From JANRKF01 sp964518725 (lineage in GTDB: Bacteria > Pseudomonadota > Alphaproteobacteria > Rickettsiales > SXRF01): 12,505 bases of DNA. The DNA lies in assembly GCA_964518725.1 (NCBI GenBank), contig CAZFKP010000037.1, positions 1-12,505 of the forward strand, in the 5' to 3' direction. Under the pieces are notes generated by a model. It made no database searches and had not been told where the DNA came from. It saw only the letters and a program-made list of their open reading frames with translations. How positions within the stretch are numbered: position 1 is the first letter of the stretch; the number at the start of each line of letters is the position of its first letter. Below are positions 5,102 to 11,602 of the stretch, one piece after another. The position numbers and the translations under genes were made by a program.

Positions 5102-7831
5102 ATGGATGATCTTATTGGTGAGTTTATCACGGAAACAACCGAAAGCATTTCGCTGCTTGATTCGGAAATGGTGAAACTGGAGCAGAATCCGGAAGATGCC
5201 GCGATTCTTGGCAATATTTTCCGTATCATGCACACGATTAAAGGGACATGCGGATTCCTCGGCCTGCCGCGGCTTGAGTCGGTGGCGCACGCTTCGGAAA
5301 ACGTCCTTGGTAAAATTCGCGACAAGCAATTACAGGCGTCGGCGGATGCGGTGACGCTGGTGCTTGAATCGCTCGATAACATTAAAGAGCTGATCGAACA
5401 TTTAAGTAATCACGGTCAGGAACCAGAAGGTGACGATGTTGATCTGATTGGTCGCCTCAACTATTTTGCTGATAATGGTGTGATCGGTGGTGGTGCGTCG
5501 CACGCAGCCCATGATGCCCCGGCGGCGCAAGCGGCGCCTGCGGCAGCGGCTACGGCAGCCAGCGAAAACGCTTTCCCGCATTTTTGCGGTGACGATGATC
5601 CGGAAATGGCAGCGGCCATTGCAAAGCTTGAAGCCGAAATGGCGGCTAAAGCTGCGGTAGAGGCGGCTCCTGTGGCGGCAGCGCCGGCGGCACCTGCTGC
5701 GAAAGCCGCGCCGGCCAAATCGGTGGCCAAAAAAGAAGAAGGGAAAGCCGAGGGTGAGGGTGGCGGTGCGAATCAAAGTATTCGCGTCAGTATCGATGTC
5801 CTGGAAAACCTTATGCAGATGGTGAGTGAGTTGGTGCTCACCCGCAACCAGCTGATGCAGATTGCGCGCACCAAAGAAGATAAGGAATTCCTCACCCCGC
5901 TCCAGCAACTCTCGCACATCACCTCCGAATTGCAGGAGGGGGTCATGAAAACCCGCATGCAGCCAATTGGCAATGCGTGGTCGAAATTCCCGCGGTTGAT
6001 CCGCGATTTGTCGCTTGAGCTTGGTAAGAAAATCGAACTGAAGATGGAAGGCGAGGAGACGGAGCTGGATCGCCAGCTTCTGGAAGTGATCAAGGATCCA
6101 CTCACCCACATGGTGCGTAACAGTTGCGACCATGGCCTGGAAACCCCGGCTGAGCGGGTCGCTGCCGGCAAGGGTGAAACAGGAACCGTGACCCTTTCCG
6201 CATACCATGAAGGCGGCCATATCATCATTGATATCATCGACAATGGGCGTGGCATCAATATTGATAGGGTCAAACAAAAAGCTCTTTCCAGCGGCATCGT
6301 CACCGAAGCCCAGCTTGAAACCATGAGTGAAAAACAAATCGCCCAGTTTATTTTTGCGGCAGGTTTCTCCACGGCAGAGAAAGTGACGGCAGTTTCCGGG
6401 CGTGGTGTCGGCATGGACGTAGTGAAAACCAACATCCAGAAAATCGGCGGCACCCTTGACCTCGATTCAACATGGGGCAAAGGCTCAAAAGTAAGCATCA
6501 AGATTCCGCTGACGCTTGCCATTGTGTCGGTGTTGATTGTCGAAGTGAATGGCCAGAAATTTGCCCTGCCGCAAATTAATGTCAGTGAGTTGGTGCGCGT
6601 GGCGCCAAATTCTGACCTTAGCATGGAGGTGATCAATAACGCCCTGGTGCTGCGGTTGCGTGGCAAACTCCTGCCGCTTGCGGTGCTCTCCAATATCCTG
6701 GGTACTGAAACAAACACGGCGGAATTAATGCGGAAACAGATGTACATCGCCGTATGCCGTGTTGGCAGCTATGATTTCGGTGTGCTGGTGGATCGGGTAT
6801 TCGATACGGAAGAAATTGTGGTGAAACCCGTTGCCGAAATATTGAAAAGCCTTACCGTCTATTCCGGCAACACTATCCTCGGTGATGGTAACGTCATCAT
6901 GATCCTGGATCCGAACGGCCTCGCCAAGACGCTGGGCAGTATCGATATGGTACGCAAGGATACAGTGGAAACTGCGCGTGCGCTCACCGGCATCAAGGAT
7001 GGCGAAGTTGGCTTCTTGTCGTTCGTCGCCGGTGGCGGCGCACCGAAGGCTGTGCCGCTTGAGCTGGTGTCGCGGCTGGAGGAGATCGACGTATCGACGA
7101 TCGAGGTGGCGGATGCCCATCCGGTGGTGCAATATCGCGGCGAGTTGATGCGCCTTGTCATGCTGGACAAAAACCAGAAACTGCCGGATACCGGTAATGC
7201 CGACGTGATTGTATTCAGCTACGACAAGCGCGTGGTTGGCCTGGTGGTTGATGAAATACTCGACATCGTGCATGCGCCGTTTGACATCAAGCTCACCAGT
7301 AAAGAAGCCAAGCAGCACGGTTTCCTTGGCAGCATGGTGATTGCCGGGAAAACCACCGACGTCGTGGATGTCGGCTCGATCCTGAGCGAGATCGTTGAAG
7401 CTGCCGTGAGCGAACAAAACAAGCTCAGCTTCGACAAGGTAAAAGATTGCGAGCTGCTTCTGGTCGAGGACAGCCCGTTTTTCCGCAACCTGACCATGCC
7501 GTTCCTTTCGGCTGTCGGCTACAAGGTGACCTCGGCGGATAGTGCCGAGCAGGCGCTTTCCATGCTGATTGAGCAGGGCAAGAAGTTCGACATGATTGTG
7601 ACCGACATTGAAATGCCCGGCATGAATGGGTTCGAGTTTGCAACCGCTTGCCGCAATGCCAAGCAGCTCAATGGCATTCCGATCGTTGCCTATACGGCAT
7701 CGATGAGTGACGAGGTGCGGAAACGCAGCGTTACCGCTGGCATGAACGATTGCATTGTAAAAACCGACCGCCCAGGGTTGCTGCAGTCGGTCGCCAAACA
7801 TTTAAGTGAACATCGGGGGATTGCCGCATGA
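5102..7831 (+). CDS. cheA: Hybrid chemotaxis histidine kinase CheA with two CheW-like domains and a C-terminal receiver
   Basis: This 909-residue kinase autophosphorylates and passes phosphate to CheY and CheB. Domains in order: Hpt (1-115) with phosphorylated H44 in MHTIKGTCG; an Ala/Pro/Lys-rich linker (about 135-225) with no recognisable P2 CheY-binding domain; P3 dimerisation helices from about 227; P4 ATPase with N-box H336-MVRN340, G1 box D380-NGRG and G2 box G433-RGVGMD; P5 CheW-like domain (about 465-600); a second CheW-like domain (about 632-775); and a receiver (783-905) with E789/D790, phosphoacceptor D835, T865 and K887. All key residues are intact. The ATG at 5102 follows TAGGTAGG by five bases, so the in-frame GTG at 5096 lies inside the ribosome-binding site. 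The stop overlaps the cheW start (ATGA). The usual enterobacterial CheA is about 650 residues. The extra domains suggest a phosphate sink or adaptation role for the receiver. Confidence 0.95.
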   Translation: MDDLIGEFITETTESISLLDSEMVKLEQNPEDAAILGNIFRIMHTIKGTCGFLGLPRLESVAHASENVLGKIRDKQLQASADAVTLVLESLDNIKELIEHLSNHGQEPEGDDVDLIGRLNYFADNGVIGGGASHAAHDAPAAQAAPAAAATAASENAFPHFCGDDDPEMAAAIAKLEAEMAAKAAVEAAPVAAAPAAPAAKAAPAKSVAKKEEGKAEGEGGGANQSIRVSIDVLENLMQMVSELVLTRNQLMQIARTKEDKEFLTPLQQLSHITSELQEGVMKTRMQPIGNAWSKFPRLIRDLSLELGKKIELKMEGEETELDRQLLEVIKDPLTHMVRNSCDHGLETPAERVAAGKGETGTVTLSAYHEGGHIIIDIIDNGRGINIDRVKQKALSSGIVTEAQLETMSEKQIAQFIFAAGFSTAEKVTAVSGRGVGMDVVKTNIQKIGGTLDLDSTWGKGSKVSIKIPLTLAIVSVLIVEVNGQKFALPQINVSELVRVAPNSDLSMEVINNALVLRLRGKLLPLAVLSNILGTETNTAELMRKQMYIAVCRVGSYDFGVLVDRVFDTEEIVVKPVAEILKSLTVYSGNTILGDGNVIMILDPNGLAKTLGSIDMVRKDTVETARALTGIKDGEVGFLSFVAGGGAPKAVPLELVSRLEEIDVSTIEVADAHPVVQYRGELMRLVMLDKNQKLPDTGNADVIVFSYDKRVVGLVVDEILDIVHAPFDIKLTSKEAKQHGFLGSMVIAGKTTDVVDVGSILSEIVEAAVSEQNKLSFDKVKDCELLLVEDSPFFRNLTMPFLSAVGYKVTSADSAEQALSMLIEQGKKFDMIVTDIEMPGMNGFEFATACRNAKQLNGIPIVAYTASMSDEVRKRSVTAGMNDCIVKTDRPGLLQSVAKHLSEHRGIAA

Positions 7832-8304
7832 CCAGTTCTCATACTTTAGAGCATGACAGTTATGATAACGCGCTTGCCGACGCGCACATGTTTGTCACCA
7901 TGCGCGTGCAAGGCCAGCTTTTTGGGGTGCCGGTGCGCTTCGTGCGTGACGTGCTGCGCCGCCAGCAGATCACCCATATTCCGCTGGCGCCGGTGGAAGT
8001 TGCCGGTTCGCTCAACTTGCGGGGGCGAATTGTGACAGTGATGGATTTACGCAAACGCCTGTGCCTTGCCGATAATGACGACGCCGAGAATGGCATGTTT
8101 GTCGTAGTGGAACATAAAAACGAACTGTACAGCCTGATGGTGGATAGCGTCGGCGAGGTGATGACCGTCGCGGCGGGGGCGATTGAGAAAACGCCGGCAA
8201 ACCTTGGCAGCGCCTGGAAAGATGTGTCGTCTGGCATTTATAAATTGGATGGGGAGTTACTGGTGATTATCGATGTCCAGGAACTCCTGACGTTACAACA
8301 CTAA
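7828..8304 (+). CDS. cheW: Chemotaxis coupling protein CheW
   Basis: This 158-residue adaptor links CheA to receptor tails in the signalling array. The whole chain fits the CheW beta-barrel fold: FVTMRVQGQLFGVPVRFVRDVLR at the N terminus, then ITHIPLAPVEVAGSLNLRGRIVTVMDLRKRL, the canonical N-L-R-G-x-x-x-x-V-x-D-L-R signature. It continues with FVVVEHKNELYSLMVDSVGEV and ends in GELLVIIDVQELL. The first 20 or so residues are a hydrophilic extension. The start codon overlaps the cheA stop by four bases (ATGA), and a GGGGGA tract just upstream can serve as ribosome-binding site, so the two are probably translationally coupled. CheW also resembles the two CheW-like domains of the neighbouring CheA, but this is a free-standing copy. 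Identification is firm. Confidence 0.95.
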   Translation: MTSSHTLEHDSYDNALADAHMFVTMRVQGQLFGVPVRFVRDVLRRQQITHIPLAPVEVAGSLNLRGRIVTVMDLRKRLCLADNDDAENGMFVVVEHKNELYSLMVDSVGEVMTVAAGAIEKTPANLGSAWKDVSSGIYKLDGELLVIIDVQELLTLQH

Positions 8305-8322
8305 CAACGCAGAGAGTGATAT

Positions 8323-8688
8323 ATGCCGTCTTGTTTAATTGTCGATGATTCCAAAGTGGTTCGTACACTGGAGAAGCGCATCATGGTCGATCTCGGGTAT
8401 GATACGTCTGAGGCTGAGGATGGGCAGATAGCCGTGGAAGCCTGTAAGGCAAAGATGCCGGATCTTATTTTGCTCGATTGGCACATGCCGGTGATGAATG
8501 GGCTCGAATTTCTGAAAGCGCTCCGCGCCATGCCGGGCGGCACGTCCCCGAAAGTAATTTTTTGCACTACGGAAAGTGAGCTGAATAATATCATGCAGGC
8601 GCTTTCCAGCGGTGCGGATGAATATGTCATGAAGCCATTTGATGCCGATATCATTAAAGGAAAATTGCAACAAATCGGCCTGTTGTAA
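8323..8688 (+). CDS. cheY: Single-domain chemotaxis response regulator CheY
   Basis: This 121-residue stand-alone receiver, when phosphorylated by CheA, binds the flagellar switch and changes motor behaviour. All functional residues are visible: the D8-D9 acidic pair (LIVDDSK), phosphoacceptor D52 in LILLDWHMPVMNG, T83 in IFCTTESE, the aromatic switch Y101 and K104 in VMKPFD. There is no output domain. The ATG at 8323 follows an AGAGAG ribosome-binding site and lies 18 bases after the cheW stop. The sequence around CTTESELNNIMQALSSGADEYVMKPFD is the type found in CheY proteins encoded directly beside cheA in alphaproteobacteria. A DivK-like role is less likely given this chemotaxis context. 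No phosphatase gene (cheZ) accompanies it, so signal decay may rely on the CheA receiver or another CheY. Confidence 0.94.
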   Translation: MPSCLIVDDSKVVRTLEKRIMVDLGYDTSEAEDGQIAVEACKAKMPDLILLDWHMPVMNGLEFLKALRAMPGGTSPKVIFCTTESELNNIMQALSSGADEYVMKPFDADIIKGKLQQIGLL

Positions 8689-8702
8689 TCAAGGAAATCA
8701 TT

Positions 8703-9794
8703 GTGCCCATCCGTGTATTATTGGTTGATGATTCTGCGGTGATTCGCGGCCTGATAAACAAGGCGCTCACGCAGGATGCATCCATTGAGGTGATCGGCAC
8801 GGCGGCCAACGGCCAGATGGCGATCTCCATGGCTGAGCGCGATCAGCCGGACATTATCATCCTCGACATCGAAATGCCGGTGATGGATGGCATCACGGCC
8901 TTGCCGGAGCTCGTCAGGGTGAGCCCGAAAACCAAGATCATCATGGCGTCGACGCTTACCCAGCGCAATGCCGAAATCAGCCTGAACGCGCTGTCGATGG
9001 GCGCATCGGATTACCTTGCCAAGCCGTCCTCGAAAGTCGGCAAGGATGTCGAAGAATTTTACCGTGAGCTAATCGAGAAAGTAAAAGCGCTGGGCGGCGG
9101 GATATCTTCCATTGCCAAGCCGGTGGCATCTGCGCCTGTGGTGGTGCCGGTGGTGGCACCCAAAGTTGCTGCGCCGGTTGTGCTGGTGCCGTCGACGGGA
9201 TCGTTGATTGGAATTGGTATCCGTGCGGTGGCCATTGCATCGTCAACGGGTGGGCCGCAAGCGTTGTTATCCGTATTCGAACAGATTCAGGGGCGGTTGG
9301 CAAACGTACCTATTTTCATTACCCAGCATATGCCGCCAACCTTCACTGCGATTCTTGCTGAACATATCAGCAAGGCCGGTAAGCGGACGGTGGTTGAGGC
9401 AAAAGACGGTATGATCGCAGAGCCTGGGCACGCGTATGTTGCGCCGGGCGATTACCATATGATGATGAAAACCCAAGGGGTGAATGTGGTGATTCACACC
9501 AATCAGGATCCGCAGGAAAATTTTTGTCGTCCTGCCGCCGACCCAATGCTGCGTAGCTTGAGTGATATTTATGGCAAGCACCTTCTGGTCGTGGTATTGA
9601 CGGGGATGGGGCAGGATGGGCTCGAAGGTTCGAAAATAGTGGTACGCAATGGTGGCCACGTGGTTGCACAGAATGAAGCAACATGTGTGGTGTACGGCAT
9701 GCCGAAAGCAGTGGTGGAGAATCAATTATGCAGAGCAGTATTGCCGTTAGCGGAAATGGGAACGTTTCTCCTCCAGAACATCGGGGGGGCATAA
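8703..9794 (+). CDS. cheB: Receptor methylesterase/glutamine deamidase CheB
   Basis: This 363-residue adaptation enzyme removes methyl groups from receptors when its receiver is phosphorylated by CheA. Residues 1-125 form the receiver with D9-D10, phosphoacceptor D55 in IIILDIEMPVMDG and a lysine in YLAKPSS. A Val/Pro/Ala-rich linker spans about 137-165. The C-terminal esterase carries the catalytic triad S181 (ASSTGGPQAL), H209 (ITQHMPPTF) and D305 (LTGMGQDGLEG). The start is a GTG at 8703, supported by AAGGAA at 8691-8696, six bases away. The downstream cheR start at 9800 falls five bases after the stop, and a possible longer cheR would overlap the last 67 bases. It acts opposite CheR at the receptor array. 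All key residues are intact. Confidence 0.95.
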   Translation: MPIRVLLVDDSAVIRGLINKALTQDASIEVIGTAANGQMAISMAERDQPDIIILDIEMPVMDGITALPELVRVSPKTKIIMASTLTQRNAEISLNALSMGASDYLAKPSSKVGKDVEEFYRELIEKVKALGGGISSIAKPVASAPVVVPVVAPKVAAPVVLVPSTGSLIGIGIRAVAIASSTGGPQALLSVFEQIQGRLANVPIFITQHMPPTFTAILAEHISKAGKRTVVEAKDGMIAEPGHAYVAPGDYHMMMKTQGVNVVIHTNQDPQENFCRPAADPMLRSLSDIYGKHLLVVVLTGMGQDGLEGSKIVVRNGGHVVAQNEATCVVYGMPKAVVENQLCRAVLPLAEMGTFLLQNIGGA

Positions 9795-9799
9795 ATCCC

Positions 9800-10609
9800 A
9801 TGCGCCCGGAAGAGTTCCAATATCTCGCAAACATGCTGAAACAACGCTCCGGCCTCGTGCTTGGCAACGACAAGGCGTATTTGATCGAAAGCCGCCTGTT
9901 GCCGATTGCCCGCAGCCAGGGGCTTCAGGATATTTCACAATTATGCGGCTTGCTTAAAACCAAGCCAACCGAGGCGTTGCTGGTTGAAATCATTGAAGCG
10001 ATGACCACGAATGAGTCGTCGTTTTTCCGCGACATCAAGCCGTACGAAGCGCTGCGTAATATCGTGTTTCCACATATCATGAAACACCAGCCTGCCAAGC
10101 TGATGCGTATCTGGTCGGCGGCGTGCTCAACTGGGCAGGAGCCGTATTCCACTGCCATCTGCATTCAGGAAGATATCGCGAAAATGCCCGGATGGCGCTT
10201 TGAAATTATCGGTACTGACCTTGCGCGCAAAGTGGTGGATAAGGCGGAGATGGGGATTTATTCGCAATTCGAGGCGCAACGTGGCCTGCCAATTCAGATG
10301 CTGGTGAAATATTTTGCGTCGCGTCCGGATACGACCTGGCAGGTGAAAGATAACATCCGTGCCATGGTCAATTTCCGCACCCAGAATTTGTTGGAAGAAT
10401 ATACGTCGTTAGGAAAGTTTGATATTACTTTCCTGCGTAACGTGCTTATTTATTTTGATGAGGCCACCAAGGCGCAGGTCACTGAGAAAATGGCGCGCAG
10501 CCTTTACCCGCACGGCGTATTGATTCTTGGCTCAACCGAAACGCTGGTCGATCCAAACGGCCGCTTCAAAAGCCTTGAGGATTTCCGCGGCGCTTACGTA
10601 CTGAGATAG
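9800..10609 (+). CDS. cheR: Chemotaxis receptor methyltransferase CheR
   Basis: This 269-residue enzyme transfers methyl groups from S-adenosylmethionine to glutamates of chemoreceptors, balancing CheB. The N-terminal helical domain starts RPEEFQYLANMLKQRSGLVLGNDKAYLIESRL, as in other CheR proteins. The SAM-binding motif is IWSAACSTGQEPYS at about 104-117, and ITFLRNVLIYFD in the C-terminal half is the second family hallmark. I chose the ATG at 9800 because homology begins immediately after it; a G-rich tract at 9783-9789 may serve as ribosome-binding site. An earlier in-frame ATG at 9728 has a good GGAGA site seven bases upstream and would add 24 residues of Ser/Gly/Pro-rich sequence overlapping cheB. 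That start is a real alternative. It is the last gene of the operon, followed by a strong terminator. Confidence 0.94.
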   Translation: MRPEEFQYLANMLKQRSGLVLGNDKAYLIESRLLPIARSQGLQDISQLCGLLKTKPTEALLVEIIEAMTTNESSFFRDIKPYEALRNIVFPHIMKHQPAKLMRIWSAACSTGQEPYSTAICIQEDIAKMPGWRFEIIGTDLARKVVDKAEMGIYSQFEAQRGLPIQMLVKYFASRPDTTWQVKDNIRAMVNFRTQNLLEEYTSLGKFDITFLRNVLIYFDEATKAQVTEKMARSLYPHGVLILGSTETLVDPNGRFKSLEDFRGAYVLR

Positions 10610-10625
10610 CGGTGGTCATTCCATA

Positions 10626-10665
10626 CAAACTAATAAGGCGAGCCGAGGCTCGCCTTATTAGTTTG
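10626..10665. terminator. Bidirectional rho-independent terminator between cheR and ctrA
   Basis: Two 19-base arms (10626-10644 and 10647-10665) are perfectly complementary. The innermost pairs must open to form a loop around GCCGAGGC. The G+C-rich core GGCGAGCC is flanked by TTATTAGTTT on the right and, read on the other strand, by the same sequence, giving a T-rich tail in both directions. It sits 16 bases after the cheR stop and 14 bases before the ctrA stop codon, so it can terminate both converging transcripts. Confidence 0.88.
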
Positions 10666-10679
10666 ATATAAGCGACAGC

Positions 10680-11399
10680 TTACGCCATGGCATCTTCAAT
10701 GGCAGGTTGGCCGACACCGCTTGGATCCGGGTCTTTCAGCGCATAGCCACGACCCCAGACGGTTTCGATATAATTATCGCCACCGGCGGCGGTCGAAAGC
10801 TTCTTACGCAGCTTGCACACGAACACGTCGATAATCTTGAGTTCCGGCTCATCAATGCCACCATAGAGGTGATTGAGGAACATTTCCTTGGTGAGCGTCG
10901 TTCCCTTGCGGAGCGACAGCAGCTCAAGGATCGCATATTCCTTGCTGGTCAGGTGCAGCGGTTTTCCATCTACTTCGATGGAGCGTGTGTCGAGGTTAAC
11001 CGCCAGCTTGCCGGTGCGGATAATCGATTCCGAATGGCCTTTGCTGCGGCGGACAATCGCCTGGATGCGGGCAATCAGTTCACCTTTGTTGAACGGTTTG
11101 GTCAGGTAATCGTCCGCGCCGTAGCCAAGGCCTTTGATTTTCTGGTCTGGGCCAGAGAGGCCGGAAAGGATCAGGATTGGGGTGGTCACCCGTGCGGCGC
11201 GGAACCGGCGCAGCACTTCATATCCGTCGATATCCGGGAGCATGAGGTCAAGGATAATGATGTCGTAATCGTAAAGTTTACCAATTTCCAGCCCCTCTTC
11301 ACCGAGCTGGGTGGTATCGCAGATGATCCCCTCCGAGGCCAGAGAAAGCTCGATGGCCTTGGCGGTTGAGGTATCATCTTCAACGAGTAATACGCGCAT
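10680..11399 (-). CDS. ctrA: Cell-cycle/motility master response regulator CtrA
   Basis: This 239-residue OmpR-type response regulator is phosphorylated through ChpT and binds TTAA-N7-TTAA boxes to control flagellar, chemotaxis and, in some alphaproteobacteria, division genes. The receiver (1-120) has E7/D8/D9, phosphoacceptor D51 in IIILDLMLPD, and the K of YLTKPF. The linker VRRSKGHSESII and the winged helix (about 128-229) show near-invariant CtrA sequence: ELLSLRKGTTLTKEMFLNHLYGG, EPELKIIDVFVCKLRKKL and ETVWGRGYAL. The ATG at 11397-11399 follows GGGGAG at 11408-11413, eight bases away. The C terminus ends DAMA, a small hydrophobic end like the AA end that makes Caulobacter CtrA a ClpXP substrate; regulated degradation is an inference. 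It diverges from fliI and shares with it a CtrA box, so it probably regulates itself. Confidence 0.96.
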   Translation of the reverse strand: MRVLLVEDDTSTAKAIELSLASEGIICDTTQLGEEGLEIGKLYDYDIIILDLMLPDIDGYEVLRRFRAARVTTPILILSGLSGPDQKIKGLGYGADDYLTKPFNKGELIARIQAIVRRSKGHSESIIRTGKLAVNLDTRSIEVDGKPLHLTSKEYAILELLSLRKGTTLTKEMFLNHLYGGIDEPELKIIDVFVCKLRKKLSTAAGGDNYIETVWGRGYALKDPDPSGVGQPAIEDAMA

Positions 11400-11461
11400 A
11401 TTGGTGTCTCCCCTTATTTTAAATATTAAACCGGTTCGCCCGTATTCAAACCATTAACTTG

Positions 11462-11477
11462 TTAAAAGATAGTTAAC
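11462..11477. promoter_or_regulatory. CtrA-binding box (TTAA-N7-TTAAC)
   Basis: TTAA at 11462-11465 and TTAAC at 11473-11477 are separated by exactly seven bases, a full match to the known CtrA consensus. An extra TTAA at 11454-11457 lies just to the left. The box is 63-78 bases upstream of the ctrA ATG and about 80 bases upstream of the first candidate fliI start. It could thus serve autoregulation of ctrA and control of fliI. No GANTC (CcrM methylation) site is found anywhere between the two genes. Confidence 0.75.
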
Positions 11478-11545
11478 CACAAAAAGAGCTTACCGACAAT
11501 CTTTATATGTAATTTTTTATTAAAAATATTATGATTGTGTTTATT

Positions 11546-11592
11546 GGAGTAATCGGATGAAGTCAAATAGATTTAAACCGCCTTACACATAA
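11546..11592 (+). other. Strong RBS plus 11-codon ORF at the fliI start: frameshifted N terminus or leader peptide
   Basis: GGAG at 11546-11549 is seven bases before ATG 11557, the best translation start in the region. That frame reads only eleven codons (MKSNRFKPPYT) and stops at 11590-11592. If one A of the AA at 11560-11561 is removed, the ATG instead opens MSQIDLNRLTHNVVS and runs straight into the FliI start MLLEDINKL. Either one base has been gained (mutation or assembly error) or this is a short leader ORF before a weakly initiated fliI. Confidence 0.45.
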
Positions 11593-11602
11593 TGTAGTGA
11601 GT

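Noticed and set aside
5402..6747. Two minus-strand open frames (5402-6337 and 5773-6747) opposite cheA
   Set aside because: They overlap each other in different frames and lie over the ATPase and linker of CheA. They have no ribosome-binding sites or family resemblance.
6725..7801. Long open frame on the minus strand opposite cheA (358 codons)
   Set aside because: Its product has no recognisable domain and is rich in His and Arg, as expected of an antisense shadow. The plus strand encodes intact CheA domains throughout.
11512..11527. A+T-only inverted repeat ATTTTT/AAAAAT upstream of fliI
   Set aside because: A six-pair A-T stem in an A+T-rich promoter region is expected by chance and would be unstable.
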